Origin: an uncultured Saprospiraceae bacterium
GTDB lineage: Bacteria > Bacteroidota > Bacteroidia > Chitinophagales > Saprospiraceae
NCBI GenBank assembly: GCA_938010715.1
Contig: CALLVG010000238.1
Location: forward strand, 1-32,636
DNA: 32,636 nt
Direction of reading: 5' to 3'
A program made the position numbers and the translations under genes. Position 1 is the stretch's first letter; every line of letters starts with the position of its first letter. Shown in pieces: positions 1 through 6,902 of this stretch. The notes beneath the pieces are model-generated. The model worked only from the letters and a program-made list of their open reading frames with translations. It was not told where the DNA came from and searched no databases.

Positions 1-1146
1 TTCTATTTCGTATTCAAATTCCTTTTCAACGACTTTTTTCGCTTTCGCGGAATGAGCAGGTGCTACCGAAAAACTAATTGATGCCTCCGATGATCCTTGC
101 GTTATCAAAATGACATTAATACCTGCCTGTGCAATTGCTGAAAACAGACGACTCGCCGTCCCCGTCACTCCAAACATTCCACTTCCCGAAAGGGTCAACA
201 AAGAAATATTTCCAATAGAAGAAATTCCTTTAATTGGTCGATCGGTGCCATTGGATTCAGAGGAAATCAATGTTCCAGGATGCTCTGGATTGAAAGTGTT
301 TTTGGTAACGAGTGGAATATTCTTTTTCAAGGCAGGTTGCAAGGTTGGCGGATAAATCACTTTTGCACCAAAGTGGGCCATCTCCATCGCTTCGGCATAA
401 CTCATTTTTGGAATCGTAAAAGCGCGTTTTACTTTTCTCGGGTCAGCCGTCAAAACGCCATCCACATCCGTCCAAATTTCAATTATTTTTGCATCTAAAC
501 CAGCTGCCAACAAAGCGGCTGTATAGTCTGAACCTCCTCGGCCAAGCGTCGTTGTCAAGCCACCTTTGGTTGATGCGATGAAACCAGTCACCACTTGTAC
601 TTCTGGACTTTTATCAAAATGATTGGCAATTTCTTTATAAGTCTTTTTGAAGTTGACCTTGGCTGCGCCGAAATTTTTATCGGTTTTGATGACCTTTCGA
701 GCGTCGAGGTAATTTGCTCTGACACCTTCTTGTGTCAAATATTTTGAAATGATAAATGACGAATTTCTTTCTCCAAAACTCAATACATAATCCATCGTGC
801 GTGGAGAGGCTTCTCTTACGAGGTATATTCCGTGGAGCAAATCATGAAGCGTTTGATGATTTTCTTTGAGTTCTTTTAACACCTCTTTTCGCAAATCACC
901 TTTCAACAAATTTTTGACTGCATCTTCATGACGTTCGCTGAATTCGGTGAGTTTTTCTCCATAGCATTTTTCGCCATTGGAAGCACGTCGAGCCATTTCA
1001 ATCAGTGAATCCGTCACCCCACCAAAGGCAGAGAAAACGACTGCGAATTTTTCACCTTTCTTATAATAGGATTTGAGAATCTCAGCTAATTGCTTGATAC
1101 GCTCTGGTTTGCCAACCGAAGAACCGCCGAATTTTAATACTTTCAT
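1..1146 (-). CDS. thrA: Aspartokinase domain, partial; probably bifunctional aspartokinase/homoserine dehydrogenase
   Basis: The reading frame is open from the ATG at 1146 to the left edge of the window (382 codons, no stop), so the 3' end is missing. The start gives MKVLKFGGSSVGKPERI, the classic aspartokinase N-terminus with the KFGGSS nucleotide-binding motif. Further in are TTLGRGGSDYTAALLA, EIWTDVDGVLTADPRKV and SYAEAMEMAHFGAKVIYPP, all family signatures of the amino-acid kinase domain (about residues 1-280). After it comes an ACT-type regulatory region with GVTGTASRLFSAIAQAGI and VILITQGSSEASISF. The enzyme phosphorylates L-aspartate in the first step to threonine, methionine, lysine and diaminopimelate. 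The ACT segment resembles ThrA more than monofunctional LysC, so a homoserine dehydrogenase domain is expected beyond the edge; that part is inference. No gene lies within 300 bases upstream. Confidence 0.9.
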   Translation of the reverse strand, partial: MKVLKFGGSSVGKPERIKQLAEILKSYYKKGEKFAVVFSAFGGVTDSLIEMARRASNGEKCYGEKLTEFSERHEDAVKNLLKGDLRKEVLKELKENHQTLHDLLHGIYLVREASPRTMDYVLSFGERNSSFIISKYLTQEGVRANYLDARKVIKTDKNFGAAKVNFKKTYKEIANHFDKSPEVQVVTGFIASTKGGLTTTLGRGGSDYTAALLAAGLDAKIIEIWTDVDGVLTADPRKVKRAFTIPKMSYAEAMEMAHFGAKVIYPPTLQPALKKNIPLVTKNTFNPEHPGTLISSESNGTDRPIKGISSIGNISLLTLSGSGMFGVTGTASRLFSAIAQAGINVILITQGSSEASISFSVAPAHSAKAKKVVEKEFEYEIE

Positions 1147-1297
1147 GGAGTGAGAGCTTAGAGTAATATATTACAAATTATTTGACTATGAGGATGCAAA
1201 CTTATTGCCAAATGGGGAGAGATGAAAGTATGGAGCGTTTTTTAATTTTCTATTTTCAATTAGACAATTTCCAAACTTTGAATATGAAGGAAGGAGC

Positions 1298-1452
1298 GTA
1301 GCTTCGATACCGTTTGTAGAAATGGAATGAAATCATGGTTTAAACCACGTAGTGGTGACACGGTTTGGTTGAATTTAACGGTGTCAGGGCTAACGCCCCT
1401 CAAACACGTTTTATTCTATTTTTCTACAAATCGAGCCGCTACTACGTGGCTG
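1298..1452. repeat. Multi-hairpin intergenic inverted repeat
   Basis: An imperfect inverted repeat is bounded by GTAG...CTAC ends. Its core arms are TTTGTAGAAA (1313-1322) and TTTCTACAAA (1421-1430), a perfect 10-base complement. Inside are smaller hairpins: CCAC-gta-GTGG (1345-1355) and GTGTcAGGGC-taac-GCCC (1381-1398). The arrangement resembles a REP-like structured intergenic element rather than a gene. No open frame of interest crosses it. Similar GTAG/CTAC-ended structures occur elsewhere in this window at 9757, 26075 and 29672. Confidence 0.5.
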
Positions 1453-1463
1453 AACTATGTCTC

Positions 1464-1658
1464 TTATCTCGTCGTATAATTCACTTTCGGTTCTTTCAAT
1501 TTATTGATGGCCTTTCTTGCTTTCTCAGGTTCCATCAGTTCTAAACCTGAACGTGCAACCCAATAACCTGATTTAACTTATTGTAATTTTGAATACTGAG
1601 TGGTGGTGACACAAGAGGTCAAGAACAGACCCAAGAGGATAGCATGGAATACTTTCAT
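1464..1658 (-). pseudogene. Small lipoprotein gene interrupted by an in-frame stop
   Basis: From the ATG at 1658 the minus strand reads MKVFHAILLGLFLTSCVTTT, a textbook lipoprotein signal with a lipobox (L-T-S-C, Cys at residue 16). After only 26 residues a TAA (1578-1580) closes the frame. The same frame then continues for 37 more codons, VKSGYWVARSGLELMEPEKA and onward, to a second TAA at 1464-1466. The downstream stretch has ordinary protein-like composition, so the simplest reading is a 64-residue lipoprotein with a nonsense mutation. A real 26-residue peptide or a sequencing error remain possible. I do not recognise the family. It lies in the 606-base gap between the aspartokinase and the phosphatase. 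Confidence 0.5.
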
Positions 1659-1752
1659 AATTGAATTTTTTGAATTTTTCAGACGAAATTATTCCTATCA
1701 CTCCTAAACTTAGTTTTTACGAAAATGAAGTGCTACACTTCAACTTTAACGT

Positions 1753-2868
1753 TTATTCCCATCCCAACACCGCTCTCATTTTGTGATAGATTTCTGTATT
1801 ATCATAAATGCCAGTGAAGGTCTCTGCGCCTGGACCAAATGCAAAAACTGGAATCATGGTCGCGGTGTGTCGTCGTGCTGTGTATCCTATTTTCAAGTCT
1901 TTGAATTTTTTGCCAGTGTTCACTGCCAATCCACCGCATTCGTGGTCACCCGTCACGATGACTAAAGTTTCTTTGTCTCTCATAGCAAAATCTAAAATTC
2001 GGACAATTGTTTTATCAAAGTCTTCCATTTCGCCCAAAAATTTTTGGGTGTTGTTTGCATGCAATGCCCAATCAATTTGCGAACCCTCGATCATTAGCAA
2101 AAAGCCTTTATCACTTTTTTGTTTTAAAAAATTAGCGGCTAAAACGCCTGCTTCTGGCAGGTATTTTCTACCATCTAACGCATAAAGCGGATCATTGTCA
2201 GAAGTAAACCAAACGATTTTATCTTTTTGTGAAAGTTGTTTTTTAGTGGGCCTCGAACGTGTTAAAAAGTAGCCTTTGTCTTTTAGTTTTGCTCGTATAG
2301 TTTTACTAATTTCTTTTGCAGTTGAAAAATATTTTTCACCACCACCAATCATGATGTCAAAATTACAATTGGCCATATCCTCTGCAAGTGCATCGTAATT
2401 ACCACGTAATACACTATGTCCATAAAGTACAGCAGGAGTCGCATGAACTACCGTTGAAGTTACCGCAAATCCAGCTTTATAGCCTCGCTCTTTCCCTTCT
2501 TCAAAAAAAGATTGAACTGGAGTAGAATCGGGCAATACTCCAACCATTGTGTTGTCGGTCTTATGGCCACTCAACATAGCAGTGCCTGAAGCAGCGGAAT
2601 CAGTAACTAAATTATCTGAGGAATGTGTTTTTTGAAAACCGATGTGTTTAAACCATTCGAAGTATGAATGATTTTTGTTTTCATAATTATGTGCAGAAAT
2701 TTGATTAACTCCCATCCCGTCGCCAATCAGCAAAATGATATTTTTAGGAGTAGAGGATTTAGGTTTTTCAGTTATGTTGGTTGCTGCTTGTTGTCGATAT
2801 GAAAAAGCAAGCACTGCAAGCACAATTAAAATGAAATGACTAGCCTTCCAAATTTTACTATTATCCAA
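1753..2868 (-). CDS. Alkaline phosphatase (PhoA family), exported
   Basis: A 371-residue phosphomonoesterase of the metal-dependent alkaline phosphatase superfamily. A hydrophobic segment at residues 11-24 (HFILIVLAVLAFSY) is a signal peptide or anchor, placing the enzyme in the periplasm or on the membrane. Metal and active-site motifs are in order: IILLIGDGMG (metal Asp50), VTDSAASGTAMLSG (Asp90 and nucleophile Ser91), LLMIEGSQIDWALHAN (metal ligands Glu, Asp, His) and VIVTGDHECGG (Asp-His pair). All the core Zn/Mg ligand motifs appear intact. At 371 residues it is shorter than E. coli PhoA, consistent with a small crown domain. The expected role is phosphate release from organic esters. 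Its 5' end is about 80 bases from the lpxK stop on the same strand; no Pho box was recognised. The exact natural substrate is unknown. Confidence 0.92.
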   Translation of the reverse strand: MDNSKIWKASHFILIVLAVLAFSYRQQAATNITEKPKSSTPKNIILLIGDGMGVNQISAHNYENKNHSYFEWFKHIGFQKTHSSDNLVTDSAASGTAMLSGHKTDNTMVGVLPDSTPVQSFFEEGKERGYKAGFAVTSTVVHATPAVLYGHSVLRGNYDALAEDMANCNFDIMIGGGEKYFSTAKEISKTIRAKLKDKGYFLTRSRPTKKQLSQKDKIVWFTSDNDPLYALDGRKYLPEAGVLAANFLKQKSDKGFLLMIEGSQIDWALHANNTQKFLGEMEDFDKTIVRILDFAMRDKETLVIVTGDHECGGLAVNTGKKFKDLKIGYTARRHTATMIPVFAFGPGAETFTGIYDNTEIYHKMRAVLGWE

Positions 2869-2949
2869 ATCTTTGATTTGTTTGTTAAGTTTTTATCAGG
2901 TTTTCGGTTTGACCGATAAAGATGGGAAATTTTAGTAATCAATCTTTAT

Positions 2950-4017
2950 TTAAGCTTTAAAATTCAATAGAAAGTTCTTTATCAAGTCATTGAATCTTCC
3001 TCCTTCTCCAAAAAGAAAAGAAACTTCTACTGGTAAAACCATGATTGGAATTTTGTTTTCAATCAAATATTGGCGATGTAGTTCTAATCGCATCGCATCC
3101 TTTTCGGTGGTGAGGATAACTTTTTTGGGAGAGTCAATTTTGTCAAATGTTTCTTTGAGGCGACCAATATCATACGCCTTGAAATAATGGTGATCTTCAA
3201 ATGCTAAAACCTTTACTGAGTTAACCAAAGGTTTTAAATTGTTAAGTAAATAATCGGTATTGGCGATAGCACAAATGACCAAAACATCCCAATCTTTATT
3301 GATCTGAAATCGCTGTGACCAATTGAACATATAGTACGGATAGCCATAATTGTAGCGAGAAAAAAATATTTTTTGATGTGGGAAAGGTTTGATTTCCTGA
3401 ATCATTTTTTCTTTTCCTTCCTCTGTCAAATTATGTGGACATTTCGAAATAACAATCACGTTTGCTCGCTCATACGAGGAACGCCATTCGCGCAGTCGTC
3501 CTGAAGGCAGGAGGTAATCTTTTGTAAAAGGTTTTTCGTATTCTGTTAATAAAATATTCAACCCTGGATTGACAGATAGATGCTGGAAAGCATCGTCCAA
3601 TAAAATCGCTTGTGTCTCAGGATGGTTTTGCATTAATTTAGGAATCGCGTAAGAGCGATCTTCACCTACTGTCACCAAAACATCTTGAAACTTTCGAGCA
3701 TATTGCAATGGTTCGTCACCTGCTTGTTCTGCGTTGAAATTTGGTTTTATTTCTAAATAGCCCTTTGTTTTTCGTTGATAACCTCGACTTAAAGTTGCGA
3801 CTTCGATATAATCTTTTAGAAGGCGAATCAGATACTCGATGTGAGGTGTTTTGCCGGTTCCACCAATTGATAAATTTCCAACAGAAATAACTGGAACATT
3901 GAAGGTGATACCTTTTAATAATCCATTTCGATACAAAAAATTACGAATACTAATGCCTATCCCGTAGAGGAAAGAAATAGGGGCAAGCAGTATTTTTACG
4001 ATTGTATTTTGTACCAT
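2950..4017 (-). CDS. lpxK: Tetraacyldisaccharide 4'-kinase LpxK
   Basis: LpxK phosphorylates the 4' position of the lipid A disaccharide at the inner membrane, a late step in lipid A synthesis. The 355-residue protein matches the usual length. The N-terminus (residues 1-30) is amphipathic/hydrophobic and fits the membrane-associating helix of the family. The P-loop is VGNLSIGGTGKTP (about residues 46-58), followed by VATLSRGYQRKTKG and AGDEPLQYA. The catalytic-region motif LLDDAFQH is present, then LLPSGRLREW and the C-terminal VILTTEKDAMRL. All diagnostic motifs are intact. It lies between a DUF3137 gene upstream and the phosphatase gene downstream on the same strand. No other lipid A gene is in the window. 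Confidence 0.96.
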   Translation of the reverse strand: MVQNTIVKILLAPISFLYGIGISIRNFLYRNGLLKGITFNVPVISVGNLSIGGTGKTPHIEYLIRLLKDYIEVATLSRGYQRKTKGYLEIKPNFNAEQAGDEPLQYARKFQDVLVTVGEDRSYAIPKLMQNHPETQAILLDDAFQHLSVNPGLNILLTEYEKPFTKDYLLPSGRLREWRSSYERANVIVISKCPHNLTEEGKEKMIQEIKPFPHQKIFFSRYNYGYPYYMFNWSQRFQINKDWDVLVICAIANTDYLLNNLKPLVNSVKVLAFEDHHYFKAYDIGRLKETFDKIDSPKKVILTTEKDAMRLELHRQYLIENKIPIMVLPVEVSFLFGEGGRFNDLIKNFLLNFKA

Positions 4018-4033
4018 TTAACCTTGAAAGTGT

Positions 4034-4080
4034 AAAACTCTGCGAAACTCTGCGTCTCCTCTGCGAAACTCCGCGTAACT
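4034..4080. repeat. Short tandem-like repeat (ctctgcgaaact units)
   Basis: The gap between lpxK and the DUF3137 gene is filled by degenerate units of about 11-12 bases: aactctgcga, aactctgcgtc, tcctctgcga, aactccgcgt. The motif (in reverse, cgcagagtttcgc) is one I recognise as a low-complexity intergenic repeat seen in many bacterial genomes. No coding or terminator function is evident. Confidence 0.6.
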
Positions 4081-4089
4081 TTTTAGTTT

Positions 4090-5022
4090 TTAATTTTTCT
4101 CATCAAACTCAGCAACAATCTGAATCATCAATTGAACGTCCTCGAAAAACTCTCGGATGAGGTCAAAACTGACATTCGATTGAAAAATAAAAGGCTCCAT
4201 CAAATCTTTATGTTCGGTTACGGCTATATAGATTTCTCTTCCTAAAATCGACATATAAATTTCTTTACCCGTTCGATGACGAAAATCTACAATTGCTTCC
4301 TGCATTTCAGGAGAAAGCAACCTGCGAAATGGAGCATCATCTGTTGCATAAGTCAAAAACGCTTCAGTGTACATTTGGTTGCTTAGATAGTCGTCAACGC
4401 TTCTTCCACCAAGTCGATTAAATTGTTTTATAGAACGAGTTAAATATTGTCGAAACTCCTTTGGTAAAATAAGTATCGAACCTTTGACTTCATAATTGAG
4501 CGTCGCATGCATAAAAACGCCTCTGAAAACATAATTGAGCCGACTTCTTACTTTTGAAAATTCTCTAACTTTTAATTCACACATTTTGAAAGGAAGTTCG
4601 CCCAACTGACCTTCGATATAATCTTCTCCTTTGTATTCGTCGGCTGTGGTGACAAATATTTTACTACTTAAAAATTCTTTTTTAGAAATGAATTTTTCTT
4701 CTTCATATTTCAGTGTTCCATAATTCACATCATTGTCCATAAAGTCCAAAACCAAATTCATAACATTGGGCTTGAAAGTACTTCTGAATTGTTGAAACTG
4801 ATAAACCAAATAAGTCATATAAAACCCAACGGGAATGACGAGGAATAGAGTCACTGTTAAGATATCTAAAAAGACACTTAACCCCATTAATACACATAAA
4901 AATAAAATGGACAAAAAGAATAAACGCAACAAGCGCCCACGCTTCTTTTCCATTCTCATCAATTCAGGATGAATGGTATGATTATAAAAAATCCGAAATT
5001 CTTCGAGTTTGTGTGGTGACAT
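4090..5022 (-). CDS. DUF3137-family membrane protein
   Basis: A 310-residue protein with two closely spaced hydrophobic segments (about residues 31-53 and 55-72: LLRLFFLSILFLCVLMGLSV, then ILTVTLFLVIPVGFYMTYLV). These form a hairpin in the membrane ahead of a large soluble domain. The soluble part has the layout of DUF3137: EGQLGELPFKMCELKVRE, then VFRGVFMHATLNY, then a C-terminal helical region starting RLLSPEMQEAIVDFRHRTGK and ending near IREFFEDVQLMIQIVAEF. The function of the family is not established. The start ATG is 30 bases from the left inverted repeat of the element at 5052-5382, so the native promoter may have been separated from the gene by that insertion. A divergent member of another membrane family cannot be excluded. 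Confidence 0.75.
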   Translation of the reverse strand: MSPHKLEEFRIFYNHTIHPELMRMEKKRGRLLRLFFLSILFLCVLMGLSVFLDILTVTLFLVIPVGFYMTYLVYQFQQFRSTFKPNVMNLVLDFMDNDVNYGTLKYEEEKFISKKEFLSSKIFVTTADEYKGEDYIEGQLGELPFKMCELKVREFSKVRSRLNYVFRGVFMHATLNYEVKGSILILPKEFRQYLTRSIKQFNRLGGRSVDDYLSNQMYTEAFLTYATDDAPFRRLLSPEMQEAIVDFRHRTGKEIYMSILGREIYIAVTEHKDLMEPFIFQSNVSFDLIREFFEDVQLMIQIVAEFDEKN

Positions 5023-5051
5023 TAGACGTTTCTCATATTTATGTATGAAAG

Positions 5052-5382
5052 TATTCTACTGAACATTGAAAAGGGATAATATAAAAAACTAACCAAAAGA
5101 GGTTAGGTAAAGTTGAAAAAAATAACATTTCGATTTGAAGCGGTTCTTTTCCTATCAGTTCTGAGAATTTACAAAAGCAAATTCTGGTACTCACAGAGAA
5201 AAATTAAGCCATTTATTGGTCTGTGACCTGACTGTTGGCAGCACGGCAGCCAAACGAATGAGCAAAGTGTTGGGTAAAATTATCAAATTTGATACAGCAT
5301 ACACCCGATTGCTACGCTTTTTTCAAACTGGCAATTCAGTTGGTGTTCTTCAATCTATGTAATTTTACTGTTCAGTAGAATA
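5052..5382. mobile_element. Small insertion-element remnant with 14-base terminal inverted repeats
   Basis: TATTCTACTGAACA at 5052-5065 is the exact reverse complement of TGTTCAGTAGAATA at 5369-5382, giving a 331-base unit with perfect 14-base ends. If the outermost TA is counted as a target duplication, the repeats are 12 bases; with a palindromic TA the two cases cannot be told apart. Inside, plus-strand 5165-5362 is an open frame without a convincing start, containing SHLLVCDLTVGSTAAKRM and then FDTAYTRLLRFFQTG. This reads like a fragment of a transposase N-terminal domain; that assignment is a guess. The right end overlaps the last codons of the msrBA gene and supplies its stop. It is best read as a MITE or internally deleted insertion sequence, no longer able to move by itself. 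Confidence 0.6.
5165..5362 (+). pseudogene. Open frame inside the element, possible transposase fragment
   Basis: This frame runs from just after a TGA at 5162-5164 to the TAA at 5360-5362 (65 codons) and has no ATG near its beginning. It contains HREKLSHLLVCDLTVGSTAA, then KRMSKVLGKIIKFDTAYTRL and LRFFQTGNSV. The basic, helix-rich composition and its place between terminal inverted repeats suggest the truncated start of a transposase. I cannot name the family. It overlaps the minus-strand 3' end of msrBA by eight bases. Confidence 0.35.
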
Positions 5383-6347
5383 TCTGAAAACTGCGCTTTC
5401 AATTTTTCCAATTTGGGATTTATGTTTTGCGTGCAATAAGGTTTTTCTGGATTGCTTTTGTAATAGTTTTGATGACGATCTTCTGCTGGATAAAATTTCT
5501 CAAAAGGAACAATTTCTGAAACGATTGGTAAATCGAAATTGCTTTCTTCTTCTGCGATTATTTTTTCAATAGTTGCTTTCTCCTCTTCATTTCTGTAAAA
5601 GAAAACGGAGCGATATTGGCCACCTTTATCTGTTTTTTGCGGATGTAAAAAAGTAGGATTATGCGAATACAAATGAATCCGCACCAAATCTTCCCATTTA
5701 ATTTCTGATGAATCATAAACCAACTGAATCACTTCTGCGTGACCTGTTTTCCCAGTACAAACTTGTTCGTAGCTGGGGTCAATTTTAGTTCCACCACTGT
5801 AGCCAGAAAGCACAGATTTTACACCTTTCAATTGTTGAAAAATTGCTTCTGTACACCAAAAACAACCGCCACCCAAAGTCGCCAATCGCATTGAACTGTC
5901 TATGGTTTTTACTTTTTTGAGTGAAACAGAATTTAAACAAAAACGCAAACCACTCGGCATCGGCCCATCTGGAAAAACGTGTCCCAAGTGAGCTTCACAA
6001 ACATTGCATCTGGCTTCAACACGTCGCATGTTATGACTTTCGTCAAAAACATATTTCACCGCATTGGCTTTGACAGGTTGTGTAAAACTTGGCCAACCTG
6101 TACCGCTTTCAAATTTATCTCTTGACTCAAAAAGCCAACTTTCGCAACAAATACAGCCGTACAATGCTGGGTCAAACGATTGACAATGTTCTCCTGAAAA
6201 AGGACGTTCTGTTCCATGTTTTCGCGTTATTCGAAATTGCTCAGGAGTCAATACTTTCTTCCATTCTTCTTCCAATTGAAGTACATATCGATCAGGTTTT
6301 GGATTCTCTCCTTTTGCAAATTTTATGATGTCCAACCAGTTTAGCAT
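5355..6347 (-). CDS. msrBA: Fused methionine sulfoxide reductase MsrB-MsrA
   Basis: A 330-residue two-domain repair enzyme reducing both diastereomers of methionine sulfoxide. The N-terminal half is MsrB (R-form): zinc-type cysteines C65/C68 (YGCICCES) and C114/C117 (CNVCEAHLGHVF), the ESGTGWPSF substrate loop and the catalytic region RFCLNSVSL (C137). The C-terminal half is MsrA (S-form), with GGGCFWCTEAIF (catalytic C162), SGYSGG, KTGHAEVIQ and GGQYRSVFFY. There is no signal peptide, so it should be cytoplasmic. The B-then-A order is the reverse of the PilB-type A-then-B fusions. The last eight or so codons and the stop lie in the terminal repeat of the neighbouring insertion element, so the natural C-terminus was replaced just after the conserved MsrA end. 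Activity should be unaffected because the catalytic core is complete. Confidence 0.95.
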   Translation of the reverse strand: MLNWLDIIKFAKGENPKPDRYVLQLEEEWKKVLTPEQFRITRKHGTERPFSGEHCQSFDPALYGCICCESWLFESRDKFESGTGWPSFTQPVKANAVKYVFDESHNMRRVEARCNVCEAHLGHVFPDGPMPSGLRFCLNSVSLKKVKTIDSSMRLATLGGGCFWCTEAIFQQLKGVKSVLSGYSGGTKIDPSYEQVCTGKTGHAEVIQLVYDSSEIKWEDLVRIHLYSHNPTFLHPQKTDKGGQYRSVFFYRNEEEKATIEKIIAEEESNFDLPIVSEIVPFEKFYPAEDRHQNYYKSNPEKPYCTQNINPKLEKLKAQFSDILLNSKIT

Positions 6348-6388
6348 CAGATATTTTTTTTCTAAAAACGAATCAATAACCCTATAGT

Positions 6389-6766
6389 TTAAACCAATTG
6401 GGACTTTACCCGCTCTTCCAACATTTCCAAAATTCGCTTTTTCAATCGCCCCCGATTTTCTAAATAAAAATCAAACTCTTCACTCGTAAACAGACCCGAT
6501 ATCATTCCTAACAAAAACATCTGAAATTTTTGATTGGTATGAAAAGTGGAATGAATCTTCGCCTGCTTTTCATCTTTTGAAATATTTGAAAAATCAATTT
6601 TAAATCGCTTCATCTCTGCATGAAAAGATTCCAAAATCAATTCATTTTGAAATTTCAAAACAGGCCGTAGAACTTGGTGATGAAATTTTTCAAGATCGCT
6701 TTTTAGCTTATCTGTTGTGATAGCAGGGATTTCTGGGCGGAGCTTTTTTACATCGTTGTTTCGCAT
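6389..6766 (-). CDS. Conserved Bacteroidota small protein of unknown function
   Basis: A 125-residue soluble protein, rich in charged residues and predicted mostly helical. There is no signal peptide or membrane segment. The beginning (KKLRPEIPAITTDKLKSDLE, followed by KFHHQVLRPVLKFQNELIL) matches my memory of a small Bacteroidota family that databases often label 'glyoxalase' without visible glyoxalase-fold motifs. I do not adopt that function. A conserved-looking hydrophobic patch is FQMFLLGMISGLFTSEEFDFY (residues about 82-102). The gene lies 41 bases upstream of msrBA on the same strand and may be co-transcribed with it. It is divergent from uvrA. Confidence 0.65.
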   Translation of the reverse strand: MRNNDVKKLRPEIPAITTDKLKSDLEKFHHQVLRPVLKFQNELILESFHAEMKRFKIDFSNISKDEKQAKIHSTFHTNQKFQMFLLGMISGLFTSEEFDFYLENRGRLKKRILEMLEERVKSQLV

Positions 6767-6902
6767 GAATACTTAGACAAATAAAATAGACTTTGGTTTT
6801 ATGAACTTTACGTTTTAGTTATACAACAAAAAGTTTTTCACTCCAATTCAAAAACCCTACCTTCACATTCTTGTTTCCTAATCAAATAGTAGAAACTCAC
6901 CT

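Noticed and set aside
2892-2920. Hairpin tttatcaggt...accgataaa between lpxK and the phosphatase gene
   Set aside because: The stem has a bulge and no T-run follows on the minus strand, so I do not call it a terminator.
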